Shown here piece after piece: positions 1 to 11,919 of a stretch of 64,000 nucleotides of DNA (position 1 is its first letter; each line of letters starts with the position of its first letter). Under the pieces are notes generated by a model. The model was not told where the DNA came from. It searched no databases and saw only the letters and a list, made by a program, of their open reading frames with translations. The DNA is from Linnemannia schmuckeri. Its lineage: Eukaryota; Mortierellomycota; Mortierellomycetes; Mortierellales; Mortierellaceae. The position numbers and the translations under genes are program-made. The stretch lies in contig JANATG010000008.1 in the NCBI GenBank assembly GCA_029449235.1, positions 1,240,001-1,304,000 of the forward strand. The letters run 5' to 3'.

Positions 1-189
1 TTTTTTTTTTTTTTTTTTTTTTTTTTTTACGTTACCTTCCTTTCCCGGCACTGCTGTTGGGACGGACCTCTTTTTCTTTGTTGGCGAAACAGGGCTTTTG
101 TAAGGGCACCTTCGGTCGCACCACCAGCTCTGAACAGGATAGCCACAAGGATATTGCAGACAAGGATATCAAGGACAAGAATAGAGGCC

Positions 190-449
190 ATCTCACCCTG
201 CCCTTGTCATCCTCATCGCCTCTTCATACTTGTACTCCCCTTCTTTCCAACCCTTCTCACCCTTCTTTGCCTTCGCCTTCGTCTTCTCCCTCGTCTCTAT
301 TACCTACAACTCCTTTGGGCTTATCAACTCCACTCTCTCCTTCTCTCACCTCTTCCTTCTCTTTTTCGTCCTCTCCTTGCTCTTCTCCTTCCTCTACCTT
401 TCTTTACCCCGCCTCACCCACACCGCCTTGGGCTACCACCAGTCAACAA
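190..449 (+). promoter_or_regulatory. Pyrimidine-rich leader of the TBC gene
   Basis: A strongly C/T-rich stretch directly before the first in-frame ATG. Similar tracts precede the starts of EF-3, catalase and the plus-strand FAD monooxygenase. It is read here as promoter or 5' untranslated leader. It is open in the TBC frame, so translation from a start beyond the window cannot be excluded. Confidence 0.45.
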
Positions 450-3400
450 ATGAAGACCCGCTCTAGGACACCCTCACCATCCTCCTACAACAATACCCGG
501 AACGACAACGAAGGAGCTCTCGATATAGACCACAACAACAACTTCACTACCACCTCTCACCATCATTCTCAAACCAATACATCATTACCATCTATGACTA
601 CCTTCTTGAGCCCCTTGAAATCAGGAACAGGAGGAGCAGGAGCAGCAGCACCAGAGACAATAATAGCTGAGGATAAAGGACAGCCAGTCGGGGAGGAGAA
701 GGAGCAAGTAATACAGTCGGGCAGCAGCACGGGAGACGACTTGGGACAGGCCATAGTTCTCCTTGGTGATGTTGCACAAGGAAAGTCAGAATCTTTATCG
801 CCGTCACCAGAGGCAACTGTTATATCCTTGGACCAACAAGAAACATACTCCTACACCGTGGTATTAAAACAGGATGATGGGTACTTGCTAAAACAACAGG
901 AACGGGAACGACAGCAACCGAACACTGACGCAGCAGATTACCCTTTAGCGGCCATTAAGGAACCGGCTCCAACGTCGCTCTACCCCCGAGGATATCTTCG
1001 GCAAAAATGTTCTTCGACGGGAATTCTCTCACCTCCGACCCAATCCTCAGCTTCGTCTATGGCAGATCTCAGCAATGGTTCTTCGGCCTCCATCACCGCT
1101 AATTTGCTCGCCATAAAGTCCCACGTCTTTGTTCAGCAGGATCACCAGCAGCCCAGGCTCATGCCCGTCGTCGTCACGCCTATCTATCAGCTCTCGACTC
1201 CAATGTCCTCGACCAACTCTCTGTCGTCTCCCTCTCGATCTGCGTCCCCGGTGCACCACCACCATCATCATCATCATCATCACCATCTCCTCGCTAAGGC
1301 ATCCACGCCGCTTACAGCTCAACTTGAATCAACTCTGGAGGCAACACCCACCGACAACTCTATAACCCAGCGACTTACGATCCCCACCACTTCTACCAAG
1401 GACGAACTACGATCAGGACAAGGTGGCTCCTCAGTAAGGTTCTCTATCGCAAAATCACGATCAGGGAAAGGTCACTCGTCGAATTCGTCGTCGTGTTCAT
1501 GGACCTCTTCGCTGGCACCGCCTTCTGCGGACGAAATGGATCCAGGAAAAGACCTTCACACTGCCCCACCCTCCCTAGCAGCGGCTCCACCTCCAGCGCC
1601 ACCGATCTCACAACGATCACAACATTATCCAACACACCACCACGACCACTCCCTATCCTCTGTCTTGGACGACTTGAAGAGCAAAACTCAAAATGTGCTC
1701 CGAAAGGCAGGCTTTTCGATCGCGCCCGAGGCAGGACTGTTTGCAGATCGTGGATCGACCAAGCCGGCCGACCTCAAGGTCATTCGTCTCTTCCCAGCTT
1801 CGGCTTCCTTTTTGTCTCGTGGGGGTGGCGATCGACATGGCCATACGATCATGGATTTCAAGGATTCCCCTTCCAGTAGCACAGGTGGCAGTGTTGGTAC
1901 AACTAAAAGCACAGGGATCTTTGGAAGACCTCGAAGTCGGTCTGTTCGGGAAACTTCTAGGCCGTCATTAGAAATGAACACAGTTCTTACACAGCAACAG
2001 CAACAGCAACAAAAGACCTCGCACGCGACCACAACTGCTGTCATGACGACAAGTCCGACTTCGACTGACCACCCACCAAGTAGCCCGCCCCAACCTACAT
2101 CTTCATCGTCTTCTTCCTCTATGTCAGTCTTCAAGTTTGAACGCTGGCCAGCATGGGCAGGCGGTCATCAGCGATCCAGCTCGGGACCTGCAAGACCCTC
2201 AGACTGGACGATTCGACCCAAGAGGAGGATGACGGTTGGACTTGAACATGCTCACATCGTCGCCAATGGCAGCGATAGGATCTTGGACCAACATACAAAC
2301 AGTAATAGTGTTGGTGGCGATCATCTACATGTACGGACAAGATCAGGACCTTTGCCGCCTCTGCCCCCCTTGCCGACAGCACTGGCGCCAGCAACAACAG
2401 CAGACGGGGGGACCGAACGCATGACGACTGAGGAGCAAAAGAAGAAAAAGGGTCACCAGCGACGAGTGAGCGATGCGACGACTCTGACAATGGCAACTAC
2501 ACGATCTACAGGAGCATCTCCACAACGTTTCCAACTACAAAGTCTTCAACAGCAACTACACCCTGCGCCACTCCCAGGGACAGGATTAACATTGCATCAA
2601 CAGACGATTCCAGAGAAGCAGCCAACCCCTCCTAAGTCGATGATGGGGAACTGGTTCGGGATGGTCTCGAAGCGGAGATCGTTTCCGTCGGTCGAGGAGG
2701 AGGATCCTAGGCGACGATTTGGATATGGAGGTCAGCCTTATCATGGATTTGAGTTGTCAGGAGTGGGATCTCAACGGAACAGCATGATTATCCTTGACGA
2801 TGGGGGTGAGGATCTGGACGACCTGGAGGAAGACTCGGACTTGGAGGAGGACGAGCATGCTACTGGCACTACTGGCGAGGAAGGTGGACGTATGACACCT
2901 GTGGGCAGAGTGAGGAAGGAGAGGCGGAGACAGGTGCTTGTGAATGACTATGGATTCATCTGCGAGCCAGATGAAAATGGCGGTTCTGGAGGTGGAGGAG
3001 GAGGCGAAGGAGGCCAACAGGGCAATCACAACCACCCTCCAGGAGAGTTACCGACTGGATCGATGGTCAGTGAGCTGGCGGCGAGGCTATCTGAGCCGGG
3101 GTCGTTCTTAGCAGAGCATGAGCGGAAGCGACACTTGAAGAAGCAGCACGAGTTCAACCGTGTGAGTGAAGCCAAGTGGATCCACGCCATGAGCCAACTC
3201 CAGCCCGATCAAGTTAAAAAATTGACCAAGGTACTTTAAAAAGGATGTGCTTATTTAATTTTCTCTCCATTAATATGTGTGCAAGCCATGGGACATTCCC
3301 CCAGACTTTATTAACATAGCAACAAAAACAAAAAAAAATAGTTCAAGAAATTGGCGAGAGGAGGAGTGCCTCCATCGGTTCGAGGACGCGTCTGGCAGTT

Positions 3401-5150
3401 CCTTGCAAACGTCGACCACTATCGCGAACCGGGCCTCTTCCAGGACCTCCTTTCCCGGGGTCACCTCCCCATCCACGACGTGATCGCCCGCGACGTCCAC
3501 CGGTGTTACCCAGACCATGTCCACTTCCGAGACGGGATGGGCGGCACTGGCCAAGAGGACCTTCACTCGATCCTCAAGGCCTATGCACATTACAAACCCA
3601 GTGTGGGCTACTGTCAGGGGATGGGCCGTCTTGTCGGGATGATGTTGATGCAGATGCCGGTCGAAGAAGCTTTCTGGCTCCTGGTCGCAACTTTGGAGGG
3701 AGGATATCTTAACGACTATTTCACGCCTACATTGCGGCAACTCCGGATTGACGCTCTTGTGTTTGAACGACTCCTCAAGGCCCAGGACCCTCGGCTGGCC
3801 CAGCACCTCCAGACCAACGACGTCTCGCCGATCATGTACATCACCCCTTGGTTCCTGACGCTCTTCACACTGTCCCTCCCCTGGGCGTCTGTCCTGCGTG
3901 TCTGGGATGTGTTTTATTTTGACGGAGTCAAGACGCTCTTCCGGATTGGATTGGGGATCCTGCAGATCTGTCGGTCGACGCTGTTGGAGAGTTGTCCGTC
4001 CAATGCTGAGTGTATGGATTTCTTACTCCATGTGCCTCTGGACCGGTTGGGACCTGAGGTGCTGTTGGATAGGACGGCGTTCCGAATCCGGTTGAGGAGG
4101 GAGAGTCTGGAGAAGATGAGCGTTCTTACCGCGGGAGAGATGGATGCCAAGGAGGCTAGTGCGCGTAAATCTGTCGCTCCTTCGTCCTCTTCAACCACCG
4201 CTGCTGCAGGTGGTTCTGGTGCTGCTATAACAGGAACTGGATCTGTCAGCGGGAAACAGCAGCACCAACAGCAGGAAGAGGACGAGGACAAGAAGAAAAA
4301 TAAGCGATCCATGATTGCATCTCTGAGGGGAGTCAAGACAATATCATCGTCCACGACTACTACTACTACCACCACCGCAGCTTCTAGTCCACCCACATCA
4401 GCCACTTCCGTCAGGACTACAAACACCCATGCAACCACATCATCGCGAACCGACAATGTCATTGTTCTCGAACCCACCACTACTGCTACCGCTACAACAA
4501 CAACAACTTCTGATCCACTAACTAATACCACTGCTACGATGGAATCTGCAGCCACCGCCTCTGACATGAACCAAGAGGCTTCTTCTGTGGATCCCGATCA
4601 CGACAACAATACCATTAATATTAATAGTAATCCTAATACCGACTTGACTCAGATCAACAGCAACAACGACGACGACACCCACAACGACTACAGTAAAAAT
4701 ACTGACGGGAACGATCGCGATGAAAAGAACGATAATGCTTTTTTGGAGGAGAGCCAGGCAGAGGTGGAGAAAGGGACAGAGCCAGGGAAAGCGGTGGAGA
4801 GAAAACACACGCCACCACCACCGCCACTATTGATCGCAGTCAATACCAGCACCGTGATCACCACTGGATCTACTATCACCTCGTCGCCGCGGCCAAACTC
4901 TCGGTCCAGCATGCGAACTACACCCTCTCCCGCGTCACCGTCCCACTCCCAACACCTTCTTCCTCCTCTCCCTCCTCCCCAATCCCCTTCCTCGGCCTCG
5001 GTCATCGTGCCCTTACCCTCTATCCCTCCAATCACATTGCCGTCGTCTGCTAACAACAGCAACAGTAACAGTAACAACAATAGTAATGGCCTTGGGTTCT
5101 CACCCATGGGAGTGTTCAGGACGCGAAAGAGGGCTGGCACACATGTTTAA
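450..5150 (+). CDS. RabGAP/TBC-domain protein with long disordered flanks
   Basis: Predicted GTPase-activating protein for Rab-type GTPases in vesicle traffic. Two exons, 450-3230 and 3342-5150, are joined in phase 0 across a 111-bp intron (GTACTT...TAG), giving about 1529 aa from the ATG at 450. The TBC domain starts at the splice junction (about residues 928-1180). It shows the arginine finger in I-x2-D-x2-R form (VIARDVHR, Arg about 981) and the glutamine finger YCQGM (Gln about 1019), so it should be catalytically competent. The first 900 residues are Ser/Pro/Thr-rich with a poly-His run (1254-1285), short Gln runs and an acidic patch. The C-terminal 350 residues are Thr/Ser/Asn-rich. The frame is open to the window edge, but the stretch before 450 is CT-rich like other leaders here and has no in-frame ATG, so I chose 450. 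A start outside the window is possible. It converges on the catalase gene. Confidence 0.85.
1254..1285 (+). repeat. Poly-histidine CAC/CAT codon repeat in the TBC gene
   Basis: A run of CAC and CAT codons encodes eleven consecutive histidines in the disordered N-terminal region of the RabGAP. Mixed codons suggest the run is not a recent slippage product. Confidence 0.9.
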
Positions 5151-5481
5151 TAATAGAGTCCCTTTCCCTCATTTTCTTTCCCTCGCACATTCCGCACCTA
5201 GCTCCCCTGCTCTTTTTTTTTTTTTGTTTTTTCTTTTTTCTTTTTTCTTTTTTTTGATAACAACAAACAGACAGCTCGAAAAACACATTCTTGTTTTTTC
5301 TCGAGTGAATGAAAGACAAAAAGTTTTGTTGCATTTGGCCATAAAGTTATGAATTTGCTATGTATAAGCGTATGAAAATACGCGAAAAGGTGGTGGGAAG
5401 ATAGTTCATCTGCTATTGGGGTGTGTACATTGCGTGTGGAGGAGAACAACACGCGCGCAGACAAACGCGACCAGTCCCATT
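5151..5481. other. Convergent 3' intergenic region, TBC gene and catalase
   Basis: Holds both 3' ends of two convergent genes. A T-rich tract with short T runs lies at about 5213-5255. No coding signal is visible. Confidence 0.6.
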
Positions 5482-7646
5482 TTACTCCTTCTTCTCTCCG
5501 TGTGCTGGAACAGGAGGAGGCTGCTTGGCAGCATCAAGTCCCTCCTGAACACGTCGACCCCATTCCGGATCAGCGCTGTTAAACAACCCAATCTGGCGCT
5601 GCACAATCTTCTGATCCTTCACATTCTTCATATGCTCGACAATGTTCTTGATCAAATCATCCTGCTCGGGCCCCTTCATCAATCGATACAAATTTCCAGG
5701 CTGCTCAAAATCGTCCCCGGGCTTAAAGCTCTTAGCGTGCTTGGGTGAATACCGGCCTGTTTTCCCCTCGAGGTTGACTTTTGACATCCTGGCGCGGATG
5801 TCGTTCACTTGATCCTGTGGGCCGTTGGGGTCTTGCGATTGAGGGTCATAGTTGGGAGCTCCATTAAAACCCTCGGAGAAGTTCATGGGTCCATCTCGCT
5901 GGTGGTGGGCGACGATAGTGCGGTAGGGCTGGTTAATGGGCAACTGGAGGTAGTTTGTCCCCAAACGGTGGCGATGGGTGTCCGAGTAGGAGAATAGACG
6001 ACCTTGGAGCATCTTGTCGTTGGTGACGTCGATTCCCGGGACGAGGTGTGCGGGGGAGAAGGCGACTTGTTCGACCTCTGCAAAGTAGTTCTTGGGGTTC
6101 CGGTTGAGGACCATCTTGCCGATCTTCTGGAGCGGGTAGTCTCCATGCGGCCACACCTTGGTCACATCTAGATGTTTACAAGAATGAACAAGAAAAGCAC
6201 ATTTTTTTAGTGCATGTTGGTGATTTCTTTCATAAATATGCCATAGGCAAACGGAAGATAGACAAAAAAAAAAAAAAAAAAAAAAAAAAGACATACCAAA
6301 GACGTTCCAGCGATAGTTGGCAGCATCCTCCTCCTTCATAACCTGCAAATAAACAGTCCAACTCGGGAACTCGCCCCTCTCAATCGCATCAAACAAATCC
6401 TCAACATTGCTATCAGGATTATGCCCATTGAGATACATAGCCTCCTCATTGGAATGGTTCTTGATACCCTGATCAGTCTTAAAGTGCCATTTCACCAGAT
6501 GCGCAACCCCCTCGCTGTTGACCAACTTGAGAGTGTGGGACGAGAAGCCGTCCATGTGACGGAAGGAGAAGGGCGTACCGCGGTTCGAGAACAGGATAGT
6601 GACTTGGTGGAGGGACTCGGGGACCAGGGAGAGGAAGTCCCAGAACGCGTCGGCGTCCTTGAGGTTTGTTTGTGGGTTGCGCTTTTGGGTGTGGATAAAA
6701 TCTGGGAACTTGAGTGGATCGCGACTATTATAGGTAGGAATGACGAGAATATGATGATATGAGGATAAGGAAAAATAAGTGTATGACCCATGCGCACATT
6801 ACAAAAATATGACGGTAGAAAGATTTACATGAAGAAGACGGGGGTGTTGTTGCCAACCATGTCCCAGTTGCCCTCCTCGGTGTAGAACTTGAGGGCGAAT
6901 CCTCGCGGGTCGCGGGCAGAGTCACTACTGCCCTTCTCGCCTCCGACGGTTGAGAACCGCGCAAACAGTGGGGTCTTGATCCCCGGCTTGGACAAAAACT
7001 TTGCGCAGGTCAGCTGCGACAGGTCCGCCGTCACCTCTAGAAATTATGCGAGATAGTAAAAAAAATGAAACAGAATCGCATGAATATCATAGGCGCGTCA
7101 TTATGAGATTCTTCAGATAGGACTGTCATCACTATGATCAAATTTTGCTTGTTTAACATAGCAAACAACGGTGAATGCCATGCATGGCATGACATGCCAG
7201 TGACTTACCAAAGTAACCGTGGGCACCTCCGCCTTTGGCATGAACCACTCGCTCGGGAATTCGCTCTCGGTCGAAATGGGCCAACTTGTCGAGCAGATGG
7301 AAATCTTGCAGCAAGATCGGGCCAAACTCGCCAGCCGTCATCGAGTCCTGGTTATTGTCCACCGGGTTTCCTGGAGGAGGGTGAGGTATGAGGAGGGTTA
7401 TTTTCGATTGAGAAAAAAAAATGAGTGTGAGAAAAAAAAGTTGCTTTAAAAGCAAGTACTAGGACAACCTCGGATTTTTTTTTCCGAGCATATTTTTTTT
7501 TTCCGAACATAGATAAACTGAGGGTAGAAGAAGAGGGAGAAAGCGAGCGAGAGTGAGAGAGGGAGCAGTGAGTTCAACTTACCATTGTTGGTGGTGTGGA
7601 CGTTGCTGTTGGGTGTCGCGAGGACAGTAGGGGCTTCTTGAGTCAT
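5482..7646 (-). CDS. Monofunctional heme catalase
   Basis: Catalase, which dismutates hydrogen peroxide to water and oxygen. Five exons on the minus strand: 7583-7646, 7209-7370, 6829-7036, 6297-6724 and 5482-6167. All introns are GT-AG and the phases agree, giving 515 aa. Visible family features are the distal histidine (about His65, VVHAKGGGAHGYFE), the NNTPVFFIRDP and HTQKRNPQT blocks, and the proximal heme-ligand tyrosine in RLFSYSDTHRHRLG (about Tyr348). The length fits small-subunit clade 3 catalases. The usual GAG triplet after the distal HAK is GGG here. The C-terminus ends GEKKE, so there is no canonical SKL-type PTS1 and a cytosolic protein is more likely than a peroxisomal one. Intron 4 (6168-6296) carries a 26-bp A run on the plus strand. 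The start ATG follows a CT-rich leader. Confidence 0.95.
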
Positions 7647-8270
7647 CGTGGAAATAACGCGGCTGTATGTGTTGATTGTGTTGTTGTTGGAAGTTGTTGA
7701 AGGTGAAGAAAGAAAGAGGTCTGGGGTCAACACGATCACATTCTTGACCAGCATTTGTAGGCACGCGAAAGGACCGTCACACATTATTTCCGGAATGAAC
7801 GTCAGGATGATAAAACTAGTCCCCATTTCGCAACCCTGTCTCCCTAACTCTAAAAAAATTGGAATCCATCCTAAAAGACAGTCCTCATCGAACAAAACCA
7901 CTCCTGGCCCGCATTCCTTATGAAAAAATCCAATCGTTCCCCGCATGTGTGGGGCGTGCAGCAATGTACGCCTTGTGTGTGCGGGAATTTGCACAAGGAG
8001 ACCCTTTTCCTCCGAGTGAAACGGAGGGCGATGAGAATACTTAACAGTGTAAAAAGCTTTTAGCCGTCAGTCCTTTACTGGGCCAATGGGGCCAGAAGAA
8101 GAAAACCTGTTGACATCCTTACTTTAATTCCATTCGATTCAATTCAATTCATAAGCATGACATCAACTATGGGAACGTAGAAAGGGAAGGGCAGTGTGGA
8201 TATGGATGTGGTAGATAGAGTCTATTTTATTTTTATTATTATTTACAGCGAAGAACAAAAGACGAGTGAC
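7647..8270. other. Intergenic region upstream of catalase
   Basis: Holds the catalase promoter and leader (CT-rich on the minus strand near 7647-7720) and the 3' flank of the short-chain dehydrogenase. No ORF with family features is seen. Confidence 0.5.
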
Positions 8271-9663
8271 TTAGATGCCCTTGCCACCGGTGACCTCGAG
8301 GGTGTGGCCGGTAACGTAGGAGGCAAAGGGACTGCAGAGCAAGAGGATCGAGCCAGCGGCCTCCTCGACCTGGCCGGCACGCTTCAAGGGAGTGTCGGCA
8401 AAGACAACGGCTGGTGGGGGAGCCTCCTTCTTGGCGCCCATGGGGATTCCGAGGGCAATCTTCTGGCCATCAACAACCATGGTTTCGCCGTTCTCCTTAG
8501 CACGGGTCAAACGGGTGTCGACATAGCCAAAGGCAACAGTATTGCAGCGGACACCGAGGGGGCCCCACTCCTTGGCGACGGTCTTGGTCAAACCAATGAT
8601 ACCGGCCTTGGCGGTGGCGTAGTTAGCCTGGCCGACGTTGCCGTGGAGACCGGAGGTGGAGGAGACCTATGATATGATAGGGAAGATGAACGCAGGATAC
8701 ATTAGGACAGAGCGCGTTTTAAACATGTGCAAGAAAGAAGCATTGTTAATTTGAAAACAAGAACAGCAGAAAACAACGTACGTTGACAATGGAGCGAGAC
8801 TCGCCATCCTTGAGGCGCATGTACTTGGCGGCAGCGCGAATGATACGGAAAGGAGCAGCGTTGTGAACCTCGAGCATCAGCTGGAACTGCTTATCGGTGG
8901 TCTTGTGGAGCATACCGTCGAAGGTGAATCCGGCGTTGTTGACAATGATGTTGATCTTTCCAAAAGCCCTATTATGTTTTTTTTTTTTTTTTTTGATGAT
9001 GATCGATCCAATTGGGAAAGTTGGTTTTGGGTTAACACAAGCAATTAAACAAAAAAGGGCAGCCAACCCCCTCCCCACCCCCACAGCCCTGGATCAAGAG
9101 ACAGGTTGGTAATTCGTACTTGACAGTCTCCTCGATCAAACGCTCGGGGAAGGAAAGGTCGGTGACATCGCCAGAGACGACAATGGCCTTTCCACCGGCC
9201 TGGATGATCTGATTGGCAATATCCTTGCCCTTGTCTACAATGGACCATCAAAGGTATAAGAAAGCTGCATGTTAGATCAAAAAAGCTGATAGCTGTGGTA
9301 CTAACGAACGAGTTTGGTTTTTCCAACTGATCGAAGTGTTTTTTCGGACTTACTGTCATCGAGATCGCTGACGACGACGGAGGCACCCTCCTTGGCGAAG
9401 AGGAGAGCAGTGGCACCACCGATACCCTGACTAGAGAGATTATGGTACAGAGAAGTAAAAAGAGTCCGTCAATAAAAAAAGAAGTCGTGCGCGTGTGTAT
9501 GTATGCGTGGGAGAGTAGAATCTGTTTATGGGTCCTGCAACAACACATACCCGGCACCGGTGACAATGGCAACCTGGCCGGCCAAGAGACCGGCGGGGTG
9601 CGAGGCACTGCTGGAGAGGTGGTTCATGATGACCGAGACACGGTTAGCGGCAATGGCGGACAT
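8271..9663 (-). CDS. Short-chain dehydrogenase/reductase (FabG-like)
   Basis: NAD(P)-dependent oxidoreductase of the classical SDR family. Five exons: 9551-9663, 9354-9430, 9120-9234, 8782-8968 and 8271-8666. They total 888 nt (295 aa) with matching phases. The Rossmann nucleotide-binding motif is VTGAGQGIG, followed by VVVSDLDD (an acidic end of beta-2 favours NAD, an inference) and the NNAG motif. The catalytic set is Ser167 in VSSTSGLHG, Tyr180 and Lys184 (YATAK). The C-terminal part GHTLEVTGGKGI is typical of 3-oxoacyl-ACP-reductase-like proteins. An extra segment of about 40 residues (KENGETMVVDGQ to VVFADTPLK) precedes the C-terminal helix. The substrate is not predictable. No organelle signal is obvious at the N-terminus (MSAIAANRVSVIMNHL). 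Confidence 0.9.
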
Positions 9664-10604
9664 TGTGAGATGTGAAAGTGTTTTGTGGAATGAGAGAGAG
9701 AGGAGAGGGAAGAGTGATGAGTTGAATAAAAAAAGGAGAGAAACAAAAAAGGAGAGGTCCTTTTATTTGTCCGTTGCACTGGAGAAATAGAAATAAACAG
9801 AGGTCGATCGGTGCAAAGGAGAGAGGTGATGTTGAGTCCGGAGGCAATGTTCGAATTGAACCTTGGATGATCATTATCCGCTGACAGCACTATGTATTTC
9901 AATCATCCGTCGGTGCCCTCGTTCTCCTTTGGGCCTTCCAATACCTTCCCTCTAACTTTTTGTCGAGTAGGAGTTGAGTCCTTCTTTCTGGAATGAAAAC
10001 GCACATCCAAGGCCGGCCTGTACCTGTTTATTTTCCTTTCTCGCTCTTCTTCTTCTTCCCCACATGAAAATTGTAAAAATTTCCCTCTCTCCCTCGTTCT
10101 CGCTGATCCAGTTGGATTCAAGCCCGATCAAGCAGCACTCCCTTTTCTCTCCCTCTACTTTCCACTTTCCACTCTCCAACACACATCCCGCTGAACCAGC
10201 TTCTTCTCCCCCGGATAGACTTTCATGCAATTCCTCCTCCTCCTCCTCACACCACCATCGTCGGCCTCATTTCATCCGGACACAGGAGCTGCCCGATCTC
10301 TCTCTCTCTCCTCACTATCTCTCAGCTTCTTTTTTCTTCGTTTTTAGTAGCCCCATTCATTTGTGCAAATAGTTCTTTTTTCCTTCACGTCTACAGTTAA
10401 CAGACAACCGAACAGCAAGCAAGCACAAGGTCGTAAAGAAAAAGGTGACAGTAGTATATTACATAGAAGGGCCGCCGTCTCTATGGGACCCTCCCTGAGG
10501 CCTTTGGCGCGGGGTAGTTGAAGCTCCGTCATACATACATGTTTTGCATGCATGCATGCTTCGACAAATGCAAAACACGTTTTCGTTTCTGCATCCATTG
10601 GGTT
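9664..10604. other. Intergenic region between the SDR and SET genes
   Basis: About 940 bp. 10020-10340 is C/T-rich on the plus strand with many TCT repeats. The longest plus-strand frame (9974-10372) is low-complexity Ser/Pro/His with no family features and is not called. The SDR promoter should lie at the left end. Confidence 0.5.
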
Positions 10605-11919
10605 TTAAGCAGAGGCAGCATCACGCTCGGTCAACAAGTCCTGGATATGCTTGGTGCGGAAGTAACGGTTCATAGTCTCCTGGGACAAGAATTTAGCACC
10701 CTGGATGTTCTTGACGCAAAGGTCGGCGCCGCACCAGCAGGGGAAGGGCTGGTCCATCTCCCACTCGCTCGAGGGGTAGAAGAACGTCAAGTTGTCGCCT
10801 TTTTTTTTTCGAGACAGATTTCCATTATCAGAAACAAAGGAAGAGGGGAAGGTTGGTTAATTCTCACGAAGAATGAAGCGAGTGTTACAGAAACGAAAAG
10901 TAACAGAAGAGAAAAAGGACACCTGAACAGGTGAATGACGACAAGGTGCAAAGAAATAAATCTTAATTTTAAAAGAACGTACCCTCCTTGAGGTCGACGA
11001 CGGCGACGACGGTCATGGAGTCGGTGTCGAGGGAAACGGTGGGGCTGCAGGAGTGATTCATGAACACGACTGTTATATATGAACGAGTGTAATGAGATAT
11101 TGTTAGTGCCCAGCCATGTGGAATGGATGATGATTAGATCTGATAAAGTGACCAGAAGTGTGTTTTGTATGTGTAATAACAACTGATCTGATGGGCCGCC
11201 TTCCCCATTTAGTCCAATCCGAAGTCGACCGTTGTTGTTGATCATTCCTGAATACAAGAAAACAATAATCGAACAACAAACCCATTGGCATGTGGGGGTG
11301 GGGATGGGTCTTGGCCTCTTCCTCTTCTTCCTTTGACCAAAAAAGATCCGAGTCGACTTATTGTCTCCTCCTTTGCTTTGTCTTGCATCTGGATGCTTTC
11401 CTTCTCGTCCGAATGGCCATCTTATTCATCATGCCATCAGTGTCGGCCTTAATCGTACATAATCACCATCATCCTTGCTTTCCATCTTGTTCTTTCGTTT
11501 CCTGTTCCTTCGTCCTTTTGATCCTTTGTTCCTTGTGGCCTTGATCATCTTCCTGCTGTATCTGCACAATCAACAATCCATTGATCCCGACCGAGAACAG
11601 AAAAGTAATAAAACAACGAGTAACAACGAAAGAAGAGCCATGCAATAAAATAAAAAAGAGGAGACATACGATCCGAGTTGAGTTCAATGTGAGAGTCCTT
11701 GCCGGTCTGGACACTAGTATATCTCTTGGGGCCGGGGGTGGTGCCCTCAACAGAGCAGATGATCTCGCCCTTGGCGTAGGCCTTGCAAGCGATCAGCTTG
11801 GAGTTGTAGTCGCCCTCGGCATAGACAACCTCAAAAAGACCCGGGTGGGTGGGCTTGTAAGCCTGCTTGACGGCGGCAGCATCGGTAATCTTCTCGACCT
11901 TGGTGTATGTGACAGGCAT
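10605..11919 (-). CDS. Small SET-domain protein with post-SET motif
   Basis: Putative protein-lysine methyltransferase-like protein of 176 aa. Three exons: 11670-11919, 10983-11069 and 10605-10798. The 531 coding nucleotides join in consistent phase. It has the SET core FMNHSCSPTV (the family motif is NHSCxPN), an upstream AKGEIICSVEG segment, the GDNLTFFYPSSEW strand that matches the catalytic Tyr region, and a post-SET-like CWCGADLCVKNIQG. The protein is little more than the domain itself, shorter than histone methyltransferases of the SUV39 or SET2 type. No substrate can be assigned. Intron 1 is 600 bp, long for this window. Intron 2 ends with ten A residues directly before the acceptor G. 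Confidence 0.85.

Noticed and set aside
9974..10372. 132-codon plus-strand frame with hydrophobic start
   Set aside because: Low-complexity Ser/Pro/His sequence from a CT-rich tract, with no homology signal recognised.
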